A DNA stretch of 64,000 bases, taken from positions 5,127,556-5,191,555 of the forward strand of contig NC_051116.1 in assembly GCF_014839805.1 (NCBI RefSeq), given 5' to 3'. The translations under genes and the position numbers were made by a program. The DNA comes from Manduca sexta. Taxonomy: Eukaryota; Arthropoda; Insecta; Lepidoptera; Sphingidae. Shown here piece after piece: positions 46,301 to 55,861 of this stretch. The notes below the pieces were generated by a model. It was not told where the DNA came from. It saw nothing but the letters and a program-made list of their open reading frames with translations, and searched no databases. How positions within the stretch are numbered: position 1 is the first letter of the stretch; each line of letters opens with the position of its first letter.

Positions 46301-49300
46301 CGCTGTGTGTGTGTGTGGCGCGAGTGTAGTATCATGTGTGCGCGGTGCGGGCGGTGGGTGTGCAGGGTCGGAGCTGATGCAGGGCCTGCGCGCGGTGTCG
46401 CGCGGGGGCGAGGCGGCGCGGGAGGTGCGCGCGGCGGGCGCGGCGCTGTGTGTGTGTGTGGCGCGAGTGTAGTATCATGTGTGCGCGGTGCGGGCGGTGG
46501 GTGTGCAGGGTCGGAGCTGATGCAGGGCCTGCGCGCGGTGTCGCGCGGGGGCGAGGCAGCGCGGGAGGTGCGCGCGGCGGGCGCGGCGCTGTGTGTGTGT
46601 GTGGCGCGAGTGTAGTATCATGTGTGCGCGGTGCGGGCGGTGGGTGTGCAGGGTCGGAGCTGATGCAGGGCCTGCGCGCGGTGTCGCGCGGGGGCGAGAG
46701 CGGCGCGGGAGGTGCGCGCGGCGGGCGCGGCGCTGTGTGTGTGTGTGGCGCGAGTGTAGTATCATGTGTGCGCGGTGCGGGCGGTGGGTGTGCAGGGTCG
46801 GAGCTGATGCAGGGCCTGCGCGCGGTGTCGCGCGGGCGCGAGCCCGCGCGGGAGGTGCGCGCGGCGGGCGCGGCGCTGTGTGTGTGTGTGGCGCGAGTGT
46901 AGTATCATGTGTGCGCGGTGCGGGCGGTGGGTGTGCAGGGTCGGAGCTGATGCAGGGCCTGCGCGCGGTGTCGCGCGGGGGCGAGGCGGCGCGGGAGGTG
47001 CGCGCGGCGGGCGCGGCGCTGTGTGTGTGTGTGGCGCGAGTGTAGTATCATGTGTGCGCGGTGCGGGCGGTGGGTGTGCAGGGTCGGAGCTGATGCAGGG
47101 CCTGCGCGCGGTGTCGCGCGGGGGCGAGAGCAGCGCGGGAGGTGCGCGCAGCAGGCGCGGCGCTGTGTGTGTGTGTGGCGCGAGTGTAGTATCATGTGTG
47201 CGCGGTGCGGGCGGTGGGTGTGCAGGGTCGGAGCTGATGCAGGGCCTGCGCGCGGTGTCGCGCGGGGGCGAGGCGGCGCGGGAGGTGCGCGCGGCGGGCG
47301 CGGCGCTGCGCGCGCGGGCGGCGGCTGCGCACGCGGCGCTGGCGGTGCGGCGCGCTGAACTCCTGCACCAGCTGCACCATATATTCCAGATTGATCAGGT
47401 TAGTGTTATTGCTCATGATATCTGTTATCATCAGACTGCCCCAGTGGCGTAGTTGTGTTATAGTACTGAGGTCTGGTTCAATCCCGAAGTCAAGTAGTGA
47501 TATTCGGTTTCTCTACTTAGCATTAGCCTGGAAAAAAAACATTTTATTTTTGTAGATAGACCAGCATACCTGGACGATTATCGGAGTACCTCTACCCATC
47601 TGCGGTGACGATAGTCCTCGAGGTAACAGTCCCGTCAGTGACTCAGTGGCGGCGGGGTTCGTAGCCCAAGCGACATGTCTCTCAGCCGCAATGCTCAACC
47701 AGCCCATGCGGTATAAGATTACGTTGCTCGGCTCGGCTAGCAAGATCTTGGATATAACCCCAGATCTGCCGGACCCTAAGTGAGTATTTATTTTTGTTAC
47801 TATTGGCATTTTAGTAATTGACCTCTAAAAAAACACTTAACAATTTTAATGCTTTTTCCGGTTCGGAGGACCAAAACTTACTAGGACATTTTTGGTCCTC
47901 CGAACACGAAAATTTAAAAAAAAGTGGTGATCATTTTCATTAGTAAATAAATTGATTGCATGAAGAACGATCAAAGAATCCCCGCAAATGCTATTAAGAA
48001 TCATTAAATCTATGATTAAACGTAAGCTAATGTAATTTTGGAATTCTCATCTCCAAAAAGGTAAAAAGTGTTTATTATGCAAATTTGATTTATGGATTAA
48101 AGTAACATTAATGTTCAGTATCAATTTAAAAGAAGAAAAATAGGTTTATTGTCACATCTGCTGCAATACATAATACAAGTACAGCGCTACACGCCTACGA
48201 TGTAACAAAAAGGTGGCCATTTAAGAACAGACTTTTAATAATGAAGTAGGTTGACAACAAACAAAACAGCGATAGCCTGGTTTGTTGTGGAACGGACTGT
48301 CGGACGAATGTCCGCAGGTTCAAATCCCAAGGACACACATCTCTGACTTTTCTAAGATTATGTGTGTACTCTTTCTGAATTATCGCTTGTTTTAACGGTG
48401 AAGGAAAACATCGTGAGGAAACCTGCATACCTGAGAAATTCTCTATACGAATTTTGAAGGTGTGTGAAGTCTTCCAATCCGCACTAGGCCAGCGTGGTGG
48501 ACTAAGGCCAATCTCTCAGTAGTAGAGGATGCCTGCGTCCAGCAGTGGGACAGTGTATAATACAGGGCTGATATTGAGTTAACAACTGCCTTTTTTATTT
48601 CCCAGTATACCGCTATTCGCTCGTGGCGGCGACACAACGCTATTCCGCTACGCATTGTTCCTGCTGAACAAGTGTATCGCCCAGCTGATGTGGGGCCGCG
48701 GGCTGCCCGTCAAGGACATAAGGCCAACGCTAGCCAATCTGCAACGATTACTTATCACGCCTAATAATTTGTGAGTATTTTTCGCCTTTATCTGCGTCCT
48801 TCTGTCAAAATTAGTGATGTGCCGGATCGTTAACAAACTATATCCGCTGATACGGATACGGATACGGAGGCGGATATTTTGGTGTCATGATCCGCGAATA
48901 CGGATGCGGATACGGATTCTAACGTTCTTACTCAATCGATGTCAGTGCGGTGTCGGTTTGATAACTTGCTACGTTAAATGTTTGCGATATAAAAATGACA
49001 AATGTTTTATTTTAAAAATTAAATATTAATCTGAATCGAATTTAATAGTTTTCAACTGCTACCTAATCACCTACATACTGGGTAATTTTAAAATAAAATA
49101 ATCCTGTATAGAATTTCATTTATGTATTGAAAATTAAAAAGGTAATAGATCCGTTAAAGATCCGCCGATAAAGTGCACACTTTATCGGCGGATAAAGTGT
49201 GTACAGTTTGTGCGGATAAGTTCACACTTTCTACACTTTCCATCAGGTGAGATGGAAGACAAACGCCTATTCCTTTGCAACTGTATAAAAAAAAAGTAAC

Positions 49301-51866
49301 GGATACGGATACGTATATATCTTATCCTTCAGATATCCGCGGATACACATCGGATACGGATATCCGACACATCACTAATCAAAATATATAAAGTATTTTG
49401 GCAATGGCAATTGACCCCACTGCTGATGGTAAAAACGGGGTGGGGTGAAAATAGAGCGTCTGACCAAAAATTATCACTCGCCAATCGACACAATTATGCT
49501 GGCCTTTTTGAACCGATTATACACGGATTGATCCCGGAACGCGGCATACTTACGTGGGCCATTATGACGGGTTTTTAACACCTTGTATACATACCCCAAG
49601 GCAATTCTTCGCTCGGTCTCCACACCGAATGCACGCCCATGCACGGGGGGACATAAGTCGCGGCCCTAGGCACACAGTTAAGTGTGTATACCTCATGGTT
49701 GCCAATTCACATTGAGACCTATAAAAGCTAACGAACATTTCCTGGGTTTTTCCCCTCCTCCCATCCTAAGAGTTTTCCTTATCCTTTCCCCACATTTCCT
49801 TCCCAGCTATTCCCTCCCGACTTTCCTCCAGCGCCCTACAGCCGCTAAGCCGTAGAATTCCAGTATCCCATGCTCAGATTTCCCCTATTGTTGACTGCGA
49901 GGTCCGATAACCAAAAAAAAAAAACACCTTGTATATGGTGAAAGCCATCCGTTCAAATACTAAATAATTCGCACTCTTAATAAAATAACGCCCCTTTACA
50001 AAATTGCCAATTTGTGGAAATCGTCAAATAACCGATTCCTGTTTGCGACCTTTTAGTTTTTTCCCTTTTTTTCATGCTATAGGTTTCATTTACTACCTAT
50101 CTTTAATAAGTTCCATTTTATAGCAACTTCAAAAAGAAGGTAGCAAACAAAAAATAGTTTTCCGACGACTGCCACAAATTAACAATTTTGAAATAGGTCA
50201 TTATTTTATTAAGAGCGCGAATTATATCTTAACTATCTCCAAACCAGAGGCGCGTGGAATTTTATTTGTTAATTTTTACACTTGGCTTGCCGCAATGCAT
50301 CCCAAATAACTCTTTGCTAACTATATTTTTATATTACAGAACGGAGACTTCAAAACTGTTCGGCACTTATCCGTGGAGTGTGGATAGTCAGTGTCCGCGG
50401 ACGCAGTCTCTGCGGAGCCTCGTGCCCTCCGAGCGAGGGAAATACAGGCAGTTCAACAGGTTTAAGGTAATTTATATACACTATGGGAATATTTATCGAA
50501 TACTAGCTGACCCGACAGACGTTGTCCCGTCTTAACTATGAATTTGCAGCGCGTTCTGTCAATCGCTGACAGTTATTTCAAACAATTGACAATTATATGA
50601 AATTAATATTTTCGTTAATTTTTCTAATTTTCCGCGCAATTTTTTGTTTTTTTTTTTCTATTATAAGAACCTTCTCCTGACAATAACAAATATAACAAAA
50701 AAAAAAATAGTGAAGACGAGACGAGCTTGCCGTTCGCCTGATGGTAAGCGACACGACCGCCCATAAACAGTAGAAACATCAAAACCTTGAATTACAAAGT
50801 ATTGTTTGGTATTCCACTGCGCTCGCCATCCTGAGACATGAGATGTTAAGTCTTGTTGTGTCCAGTAGTTATCCTGGCTACAATGTCCTTCAAACCGGAA
50901 CACAACAGTGACTATACACTGCTGCTTGGCGGCAGAAATAGACATTGCGGTGGTACCTACCCAGGCGGACTGTCACATATTAAAGTCCTGCCACCAGTGA
51001 AGTTATCGATTCTTGGGCAGTCAATAAGAATGTGCTCCTGATGCAATATTATAATATGTTGACAGGATTCTGTGGACGGACAGTCTCCTCAGTCTGCCAT
51101 GAACCTGAAGAAGCACAGGCACTCCAGGAGTGTCGGTAGCTACCATGATGACCAGGTAAAACCTTGAAACTAAAATTATGTGAAATTGAAATACCTAAAA
51201 TAAAAATAAGTCGTAAATTAAAAAAAAAAAATGTCTGTGAGAAGTCAGTTGCGCAATTATCAACTAATAAAAAATAATAATCGATAACATCGATAAATTC
51301 CCCCACAGGAACTGCCGACACTGGACGCGTCAACAACATCGATAATGGGCAGCGAATCGAACATCTACAACATGAAACTAACGCAAGAAGACACAGAAAC
51401 ATTAAAAACACACAATTCGGACTCCGCCATATTGACTCTTAGTGATGCGAAAACTACCGAACATGTCGATACAGAAGTAAGCTTCATTATCGGCGAAGAT
51501 GAGAAGTTAGTCCGAATATCGAGTAATAACGAAGACGAAATGACCTGTTCGACATGTTTGGACGAAAACGTGAAACGGATATGTTCGCAAATCACGGATT
51601 ACTGTTCGACAAACATCGATATACATAAAGGGTTCGATATCGTGAAACACATGGAGAATGATATCGATATATCGAAGTTTATGGAGAGACGTCCGAGTGA
51701 TATAGAGGGTGCGGATGTGTGCTCGACTTGTGAGATGAATAGAGATGGCGTGTGTGATATAGGGTGTGCCAAAAACGTGACGGAAGTTATAGTGATACCA
51801 AGTGCGGAAGCCATCTTGGATACCGGTCAGGAGGTGTGCGATAATGTCGACGAAGAAAGCTCTTAG
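34361..51866 (+). CDS. UVRAG: UVRAG / Vps38-like subunit of the Vps34 PI3-kinase complex (11 exons, complete)
   Basis: Exons are 34361-34435, 40233-40380, 43105-43919, 44575-44835, 45149-45317, 47226-47398, 47556-47779, 48606-48770, 50340-50466, 51066-51155 and 51309-51866; they join to 934 residues. Exons 1-3 encode a C2-type N-terminus (RLRSLIQIVGYNIRPP, then SERICSPHPKWKEID). The rest of exon 3 and exon 4 are low-complexity and S/K/E-rich. Exons 5-6 form the coiled coil (HVRLTKQLEILRFKR, then an A/R-rich helix). Exons 7-9 match the BARA-like Vps38 region, including FRYALFLLNKCIAQLMWGRG. The tail is disordered. UVRAG joins Vps34, Vps15 and Beclin 1 (Atg6) in complex II, which makes PI3P on endosomes and aids autophagosome maturation. 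The last exon contains several C-x-x-C pairs. Exon 6 is preceded by nine tandem partial copies of itself. Confidence 0.92.
35360..35615 (+). repeat. Repeat family I, copy 1
   Basis: CTCATGCGATGGTTACTCAG, CTACCGTGAAATAGCAAAAC and GGTAATAACTTTTGGAGCAC. The same blocks recur in order at 61740-61975. Confidence 0.6.
35637..35808. mobile_element. pogo/Tigger-like MITE, 172 bp, TA target duplication
   Basis: Left end CAGTAGAAACCGGTTATAACG and right end CGTTATAACCGGTTTTCACTG are inverted repeats, flanked by TA on both sides (35635-35636, 35809-35810). CAGT termini with a TA duplication are typical of pogo/Tigger nonautonomous elements. Located in UVRAG intron 1. Confidence 0.85.
36060..36240 (+). 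repeat. SINE family C, diverged
   Basis: AGAGCCCCGGGTTGGCAAG, TTTTTCTGCTCAGTATCAGG and ATATGATGATAGGCTCGC. Confidence 0.58.
37067..37325 (+). repeat. Tandem duplication of about 143 nt in UVRAG intron 1
   Basis: AATATAAAACTGGTACCAAA and AATATAAAACTGGCACCAAA start two related units offset by about 143 nt. Both continue with GTTAACATTTTAAGTTA and a TTCAAT(A/G)TAGTTTTTAC end. Confidence 0.7.
37325..37400 (-). repeat. Family B fragment
   Basis: Only GCCGCTAAGCAGCAGTGTGT to the CATTGTAGCCAGTGTAACTA-like block is kept. Confidence 0.55.
37440..37982 (+). mobile_element. LINE 3' remnant (CR1/Jockey-like reverse transcriptase C-terminus)
   Basis: The 80-codon frame 37523-37765 ends with IYRIGPAIYNKLSPTIKDV and FKSKLKNFLINKCFYSFDDF, the characteristic C-terminus of CR1/Jockey-like LINE proteins. 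It is followed by an AT-rich 3' UTR ending in AATAAATTATTTGAATTTGAATC, a TTTGAA-type tail. Located in UVRAG intron 1. Confidence 0.7.
38088..38157. repeat. Long AT-rich inverted repeat (hairpin)
   Basis: The left arm 38088-38118 and right arm 38125-38157 are reverse complements except for a 2-nt indel. Both contain TTTATTCTATTAATTCCATA or its complement. The loop is TTACTA. Confidence 0.85.
38985..39335 (+). repeat. Interspersed repeat family F in UVRAG intron 1
   Basis: CACACCGGGGAAAACCTGCG, AGCGACTGCAGTGACCCGGA, AACCATGAGGTATACA and CCCCTGTGCATGGGCGCGC, then a G run (39329-39338). An inverted partner lies at 49600-49915. Confidence 0.6.
39770..39931. mobile_element. Short TIR element (MITE-like)
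   Basis: GGGCCCTATTCCATCTATAG at the left pairs with CATAGACGAAATAGGGCCC at the right, allowing a few mismatches. Further inner pairing is seen at CCGTATAGG/ACTTATACAG and ATAGCTTTGATAG/CTATCGAAGCT. Target duplication is unclear. Located in UVRAG intron 1. Confidence 0.6.
41322..42232 (-). mobile_element. RTE-type LINE, 5'-truncated, reverse transcriptase 3' half
   Basis: A minus-strand ORF of 296 residues (41336-42226) contains RQGDIISPKVF, the catalytic FADDIV motif, GAETWTL and the C-terminal RPPTRWSDDIRR block typical of RTE-clade reverse transcriptases. The element ends in a short (ATG/ATC)n tail at about 41322-41335 and is cut off 5' at about 42232. It lies antisense in UVRAG intron 2. 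The N-terminal endonuclease is missing, so the copy is dead, though the remaining frame is intact and it may be fairly young. Confidence 0.88.
42628..42715 (-). repeat. SINE family C fragment
   Basis: TCGCCATATCGAGCACAAAT and GTGCTGATACTGAGTAGAAA. Lies in UVRAG intron 2. Confidence 0.55.
44240..44555 (-). repeat. Interspersed repeat family B abutting UVRAG exon 4
   Basis: From TACTGGTGGTAGGTCTCTCA to TCATTCAAAGTAATAAAAAA. The acceptor of exon 4 (44575) is only about 20 nt beyond its end. Confidence 0.72.
45430..45640 (+). repeat. Repeat family G in UVRAG intron 5
   Basis: CTCACACCCTCCACTACAAC, GCCAGGAACAGCAGTGCCAC and TTGTCCACTTTCCACCATAG. Lies just upstream of the exon 6 array. Confidence 0.6.
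45878..47308 (+). repeat. Tandem array of the UVRAG intron 5/exon 6 junction, ten units of 143-144 nt
   Basis: The acceptor GTGTGCAG followed by GGTCGGAGCTG recurs at 45936, 46079, 46222, 46366, 46509, 46652, 46796, 46939, 47082 and 47226. Each unit has about 60 nt of intron end (TG run, GCGCGAGTGTAGTATCATG, G-rich tract, AG) plus the first 83 nt of exon 6. Only the last unit runs on into the rest of the exon. Copies are nearly identical. The units starting at 46222, 46652 and 47082 are 144 nt because of GCGAGAGC, so a three-unit, 430-nt higher-order period is visible. The array is strongly GC-rich in an AT-rich locus. It is a coding-derived minisatellite, most likely grown by unequal exchange or slippage. 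Confidence 0.95.
47435..47530 (+). repeat. SINE family C, head only
   Basis: GCCCCAGTGGCGTAGTTGTG, TGAGGTCTGGTTCAATCCC and TAGTGATATTCGGTTTCTC. Occupies most of short UVRAG intron 6. Confidence 0.6.
48266..48577 (+). repeat. tRNA-derived SINE family A next to a UVRAG exon
   Basis: A box TAGCCTGGTTTG and B box GGTTCAAATCCCAAGG; tail CAGGGCTGATATTGAG. Its end is under 30 nt from the acceptor of UVRAG exon 8 (48606). Confidence 0.78.
48812..49377. mobile_element. hAT-like MITE with GGATAC-rich interior
   Basis: Termini TAGTGATGTGCCGGAT and ATCCGACACATCACTA are inverted repeats. Flanks GTCAAAAT and ATCAAAAT match at 7 of 8 positions, fitting an 8-bp hAT duplication. Subterminal GGATACGGATACGGATAC arrays occur at both ends. 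Located in UVRAG intron 8. Confidence 0.8.
49425..49590 (+). repeat. Family E copy in UVRAG intron 8
   Basis: CCAATCGACACAATTATGCT, CCGGAACGCGGCATACTTAC and GGGTTTTTAACACCTTG. Confidence 0.55.
49600..49915 (-). repeat. Interspersed repeat family F in UVRAG intron 8
   Basis: ACGCCCATGCACGGGGGGAC, GTATACCTCATGGTTGCC and TTCCTCCAGCGCCCTACAGC are the reverse complement of the family F copy at 38985. Confidence 0.6.
50503..50709 (+). repeat. Family D, 3'-truncated by a family B element
   Basis: Starts CTAGCTGACCCGACAGACGT and stops after AAAAAAATAGTGAA, where a family B copy begins. Confidence 0.62.
50714..50998 (+). repeat. Interspersed repeat family B in UVRAG intron 9
   Basis: From AAGACGAGACGAGCTTGCCG to AAGTCCTGCCACCAGTG. 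Its left end coincides with the truncation point of a family D element. Confidence 0.72.
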
Positions 51867-52289
51867 CTATTCATTTGCCCGGTTATCCGGTTACAATATT
51901 GCAAAAGTTGTTTATGATATTCGGTTAATGTTGAGTGGTTTATTTTTAAATGGTTCTGTCGAAGAGGATTCTTTAACAATAAGAATCGGTACTGTAACAG
52001 CAATAGATAAATAAATAATCCCAATAGCTATCCCCAGATCGATCCCGAAAATGAACCAATCAAAATGAGCAATACGATCTAACGCTGTTCTGATTGGTCC
52101 ATTCCCTTGATCAACCTAGACATAGGAATCATATATTTGCAAAATAATTACACGTACAAATATTGTAAAAATAAAATAGATGCTGGCTAAAATTCTCACG
52201 CAGTAAACAAAACTAACGTATATATTATTTGATACGTGACTAAAATAATCAGGCCATGTTGAGTTCGCCTGCGGTCTACCACTGCCGCC

Positions 52290-52580
52290 AAGCCTTTAGG
52301 TGGGGAGAGGAGGGAAAGGTTTTATACGAGACTCCCACCCTCACACACACCACTACAACTCCTGTAAGTCAGGATCAGCAGTGGCACGCGTTTTATGACA
52401 CCAAGCAGTGAAGCTTGGCGAGTCTCAGGGAAAACTCATATGTCATTATCCCGCAGCAAAATTAATCAAATAGAAATATAGGGAGGAGTTGGAAATATTA
52501 ATTGTCCACTTCCCTTCATAGCAATGCGGGTGACTAAATCATGATCTAAGGAGGCGTTTTACTAGGTAGGGATATGTTGG
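52290..52580 (+). repeat. Repeat family G
   Basis: CTCACACACACCACTACAAC, AGTCAGGATCAGCAGTGGCA and TTGTCCACTTCCCTTCATAG; downstream of UVRAG. Confidence 0.6.
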
Positions 52581-52967
52581 TATTGCCTGCTTAGCAGATG
52601 TTAAAAGTCGATCGCCGGGCTGAATCTCTACACTTTGTACACCCCAAGATCGAGAATGTCAATTAAAACTGCATTGACCATCTTCGCCTTAGAAATGGCT
52701 GCCGGCGTCCTCTGACGGTAGATGTTATTACCTACAATTTTATTCCGACATTATTAGACATGTCCCTGGAGATTAGATCTATGAAGAATGGTAAAAGTTA
52801 AAGCATACTCTTCGATATAGAATGTACAAATTCTCAAGGCAATAAAAATACCGATAGCTGTGATCCAAACTTTTTACAAGTTTATTGTAGACATTGAAAT
52901 ATGGTTTGTACGTCACACCGCCAGTAACCGATCTAAATCGACTTTTGAATCCCTCTTTAAATGAACC

Positions 52968-53488
52968 AATTGACAACATTACATCTAAACGTACCTAAAA
53001 CAAAAAAAGTTTCTTAATTTTTCTACTTTAAGTTCGATTTTGTTTTTTTTTAATACTTAATTTTGAAGAGAAATAATTAAAAACTTAAAATGCTTGATGA
53101 CGTCATACGTACGGTTAAATGAAGTAGTTCCTTGGTCCACCATACTTTTTATTTAAAAAACTAAGATCGTCATTTGTCAGTGTTATTGACAAATGAAAAT
53201 TGTCATCAAACTACAATAGGTACGTCACAACTGTCACCTTCAAAGAGAGAGACAAAAAAACTATCACTTCTTTTTTACTGCAAAGCAAAGGTCATTACGT
53301 CTTAAGCTGTATATATGGCCTCACTTGAAGCTTACGCCGTTTTAGAATTAAAAAAAAATCAAAGAGAAAATCATGAATGAAAATATCAGAATTTTGAAAA
53401 AAGAAAAAATTCGGGTCTCATAAATTTAGATCTAGTTTCATAAAATATTAACATTTGAGTATGTTGAAAAAATGTAATGTTGTCAATT
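52968..53488. mobile_element. TIR element of about 520 bp, copy 2 (inverted relative to copy 1)
   Basis: Begins AATTGACAACATTACA and ends TGTAATGTTGTCAATT. The interior is the reverse complement of 26161-26679 with scattered changes; shared strings include CCTTGGTCCACC and CTGCAAAGCAAAGGTCATTA. Confidence 0.72.
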
Positions 53489-53805
53489 GAGTTTTGACCG
53501 GTTTAATATTCGGAACGGATCGACTATTAAGATTGGAATTATTTATTGAGAACGGTTTTCGTTTCGACTGACATTATCCTCAGGCGATAGGACATTACCT
53601 TTAGGTATTGGTTTTTGTAGTCGACATAATGACTGCAACTGACGATTTAATAGTTTGGCTTGTCATTGATATACAAAAAAACGGAAATATGCGAAGAAAA
53701 AGAGATATATTGGACGGCTTTTTCAAACACTTTCCATTTAATTCTTTATTATTCTCACTAACTACGCAGAATAATTGGGTTTTAAAAGTACAAGTCTTAG
53801 GCTTA

Positions 53806-54022
53806 CCCCCTTATTCATAGACGTTATTTATCTAAGGACGGAGCATTGCTGTGATAACAAATCTGTTCTCAGTGCTGACGGCATGGCAGCCTTCGCAGTG
53901 CGTAGACATAGGGCCGTTGTGATTGGCTAATACTGTTTACTGTCATAAACAAAGATGAGAAACACACTTGTTATCACAGCAATGCTCTGTCCTTAGATAA
54001 ATAACGTCTATCAATAAGGGAG
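53806..54022. mobile_element. Harbinger-like MITE, copy 2, TTA target duplication
   Basis: Same family as the element at 28792: CCCCCTTATTCATAGACG at the left and CGTCTATCAATAAGGGAG at the right, flanked by TTA (53803-53805 and 54023-54025). The interior matches with substitutions. Confidence 0.85.
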
Positions 54023-55362
54023 TTAGTCCTTTCCATAAAGATGCTTATTATTCAGATACACAAGCAATCCAATTTTAAGTTGTAATTAAAAATTACATTT
54101 AAAGATTGCATAACTTCAATTTAGACATTTAATTTGATCAGTCTTTCGGAATAAATAATAACTATAGAGCATTTATTGTTCGTTATGAATAATTGATGTT
54201 TGATTATATTTGTTTTAGTAGGGATTGCATGAAACGTGTCCGCGTACGGGTTGCGTTCCACCGGTACTGCGGCGCATACTATAATGTCGCATAGCTCGGA
54301 GTCAATTTATTTATTCAAGGACCTCCAACGAAGTATACACGGCATATAATGAAAACAATGTAGAATTTTTACAATTAACAATGTAACGTGCCTCTTCAAG
54401 TATAGGAGACCACAGCATGCAAATTTATATATAGGGTCATTTAAACATTGCGTTACTAAATTAAACCACACACTTGTCTTCACCTTTGCTGACATTGTGC
54501 CAAAAATCATTCATTAATAACAAATATTTTCATCAAAAATCCTGGTTTTAGTTTTCTGATTCTATGATCATTTTATAGTTTAATGCAAATATGGTGTGTG
54601 TGTGAGTGTATATCTGACTGAAAATATCATGTGGCCGCTGCGACGAACTCTCTTAGAGTAGTTAGTGGCATTAGGGCGCGTAAAATTAAAATTACTTTTT
54701 ATTAATATTTATTTTGTTCGAAACTTACACTTTTTATTTTACATCTACGGCTCAAGTAAGTTATCGTAAAGTGTTATTTGCATGTAGATATGTATGTGGT
54801 AGTAACGCAATCTCAAAATGACCCTGTATTGGTACAGCGTATTTTCATAGAAACTATTAGTGTCGATTGCAGCCTGCGCTCTGCGGCTGCGGTCTGCAGT
54901 CTGCAGCTCGTCTCGGACTTGTACCTTTAAGCGATTTTTTGATGAGCTCGCACTTTTCTTTTAAACTAATCGAATATGAATTTTGTTGGATTTTAAAAGT
55001 ACTCCGCAATTGATTTTTTTGTATATCAAATTATTTTCAAGAGGTTTTGAAGTCACCTGCAGAATAATGAAGTAACCGAATTGTGTTATTACCAAAAAAT
55101 CGATTTGTCATTTATCTACTTAATTTAATCTATTGCAATACTTGCATATTCTTCGTTATTCGATATTCTATGTCAAAGTTGATGAGTATAAAAGGTGTTT
55201 TTGTTTCCTGCATCATCGATTTCCGAATATTTATCGATAAAATTATGAACTTATAGACTTTGTTTAATTAATATCGAATGTTGAAGGCTAACTGACTCAA
55301 GTGATATTTCATTTTGATTTTTTTTACTAGTTTAAAAACAGAAAAAAAGCTGATTTCACATA

Positions 55363-55861
55363 GGGACCGTTCAAGTATTACGTAACGCAATTTGGGGGGG
55401 GAGGGGATATTGTAAAACGTTACGATGCGTTACAGGCGCCGGGGTTCGTACAACGCGTTACGTAACAATGTTTTTTTTTTATTTTAAAACAATAACAAAG
55501 GTATTTTAACGACTTTCCGGTATTTTGCATAATTGTGAATATTCCAAAAAAATTACACTTTAGAGTTAAAAAAAAAATTTAATGATTTATTCATCACGTA
55601 GGCGAACATAGTTGCAATTATGATAAGTCAAGGTACATGAGAATATTTAATTATTACTTAATTAAATTAGCTTATATAAAAGACAATTTATATTGAAAAT
55701 AAAATAAATGAAAAATATACCTATAAACAAAGAAGCCAGCTCGGGCTGGCAGGGGAGAAGAAGTTACATAACTTTTGGATGAATACGTTACGGCGCGTTA
55801 CATGGGGGGTGGGGGGGTCAAAAATGTTCAAAAATTGCGTTACGTAATACTTAAACGGCCC
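55363..55861. mobile_element. TIR element with subterminal G tracts, copy 1
   Basis: Left end GGGACCGTTCAAGTATTACG and right end CGTAATACTTAAACGGCCC are inverted repeats that continue through GCAATTT/AAATTGC. Long G runs follow each end (about 55393-55404 and 55804-55817). TA borders the element on both sides. Confidence 0.75.

Noticed and set aside
45878..47308. CRISPR-like array
   Set aside because: The repeat is contiguous with no variable spacers, the unit is 143 nt, and the sequence is a eukaryotic exon-intron junction.
45853..47452. Overlapping 96-190 residue frames on both strands in the GC-rich array
   Set aside because: They are by-products of a GC-rich tandem repeat of 143-144 nt. 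Apart from the true exon 6 frame (and its possible in-frame extension from 47082) they cross intron copies and have no start or conservation signal.
51365..51814. Minus-strand frames within the last UVRAG exon
   Set aside because: Antisense shadows of a well-supported coding exon.
53608..53820. Plus-strand frame of 70 codons running into a MITE
   Set aside because: The frame ends inside the Harbinger-like MITE terminus and has no family resemblance; probably chance.
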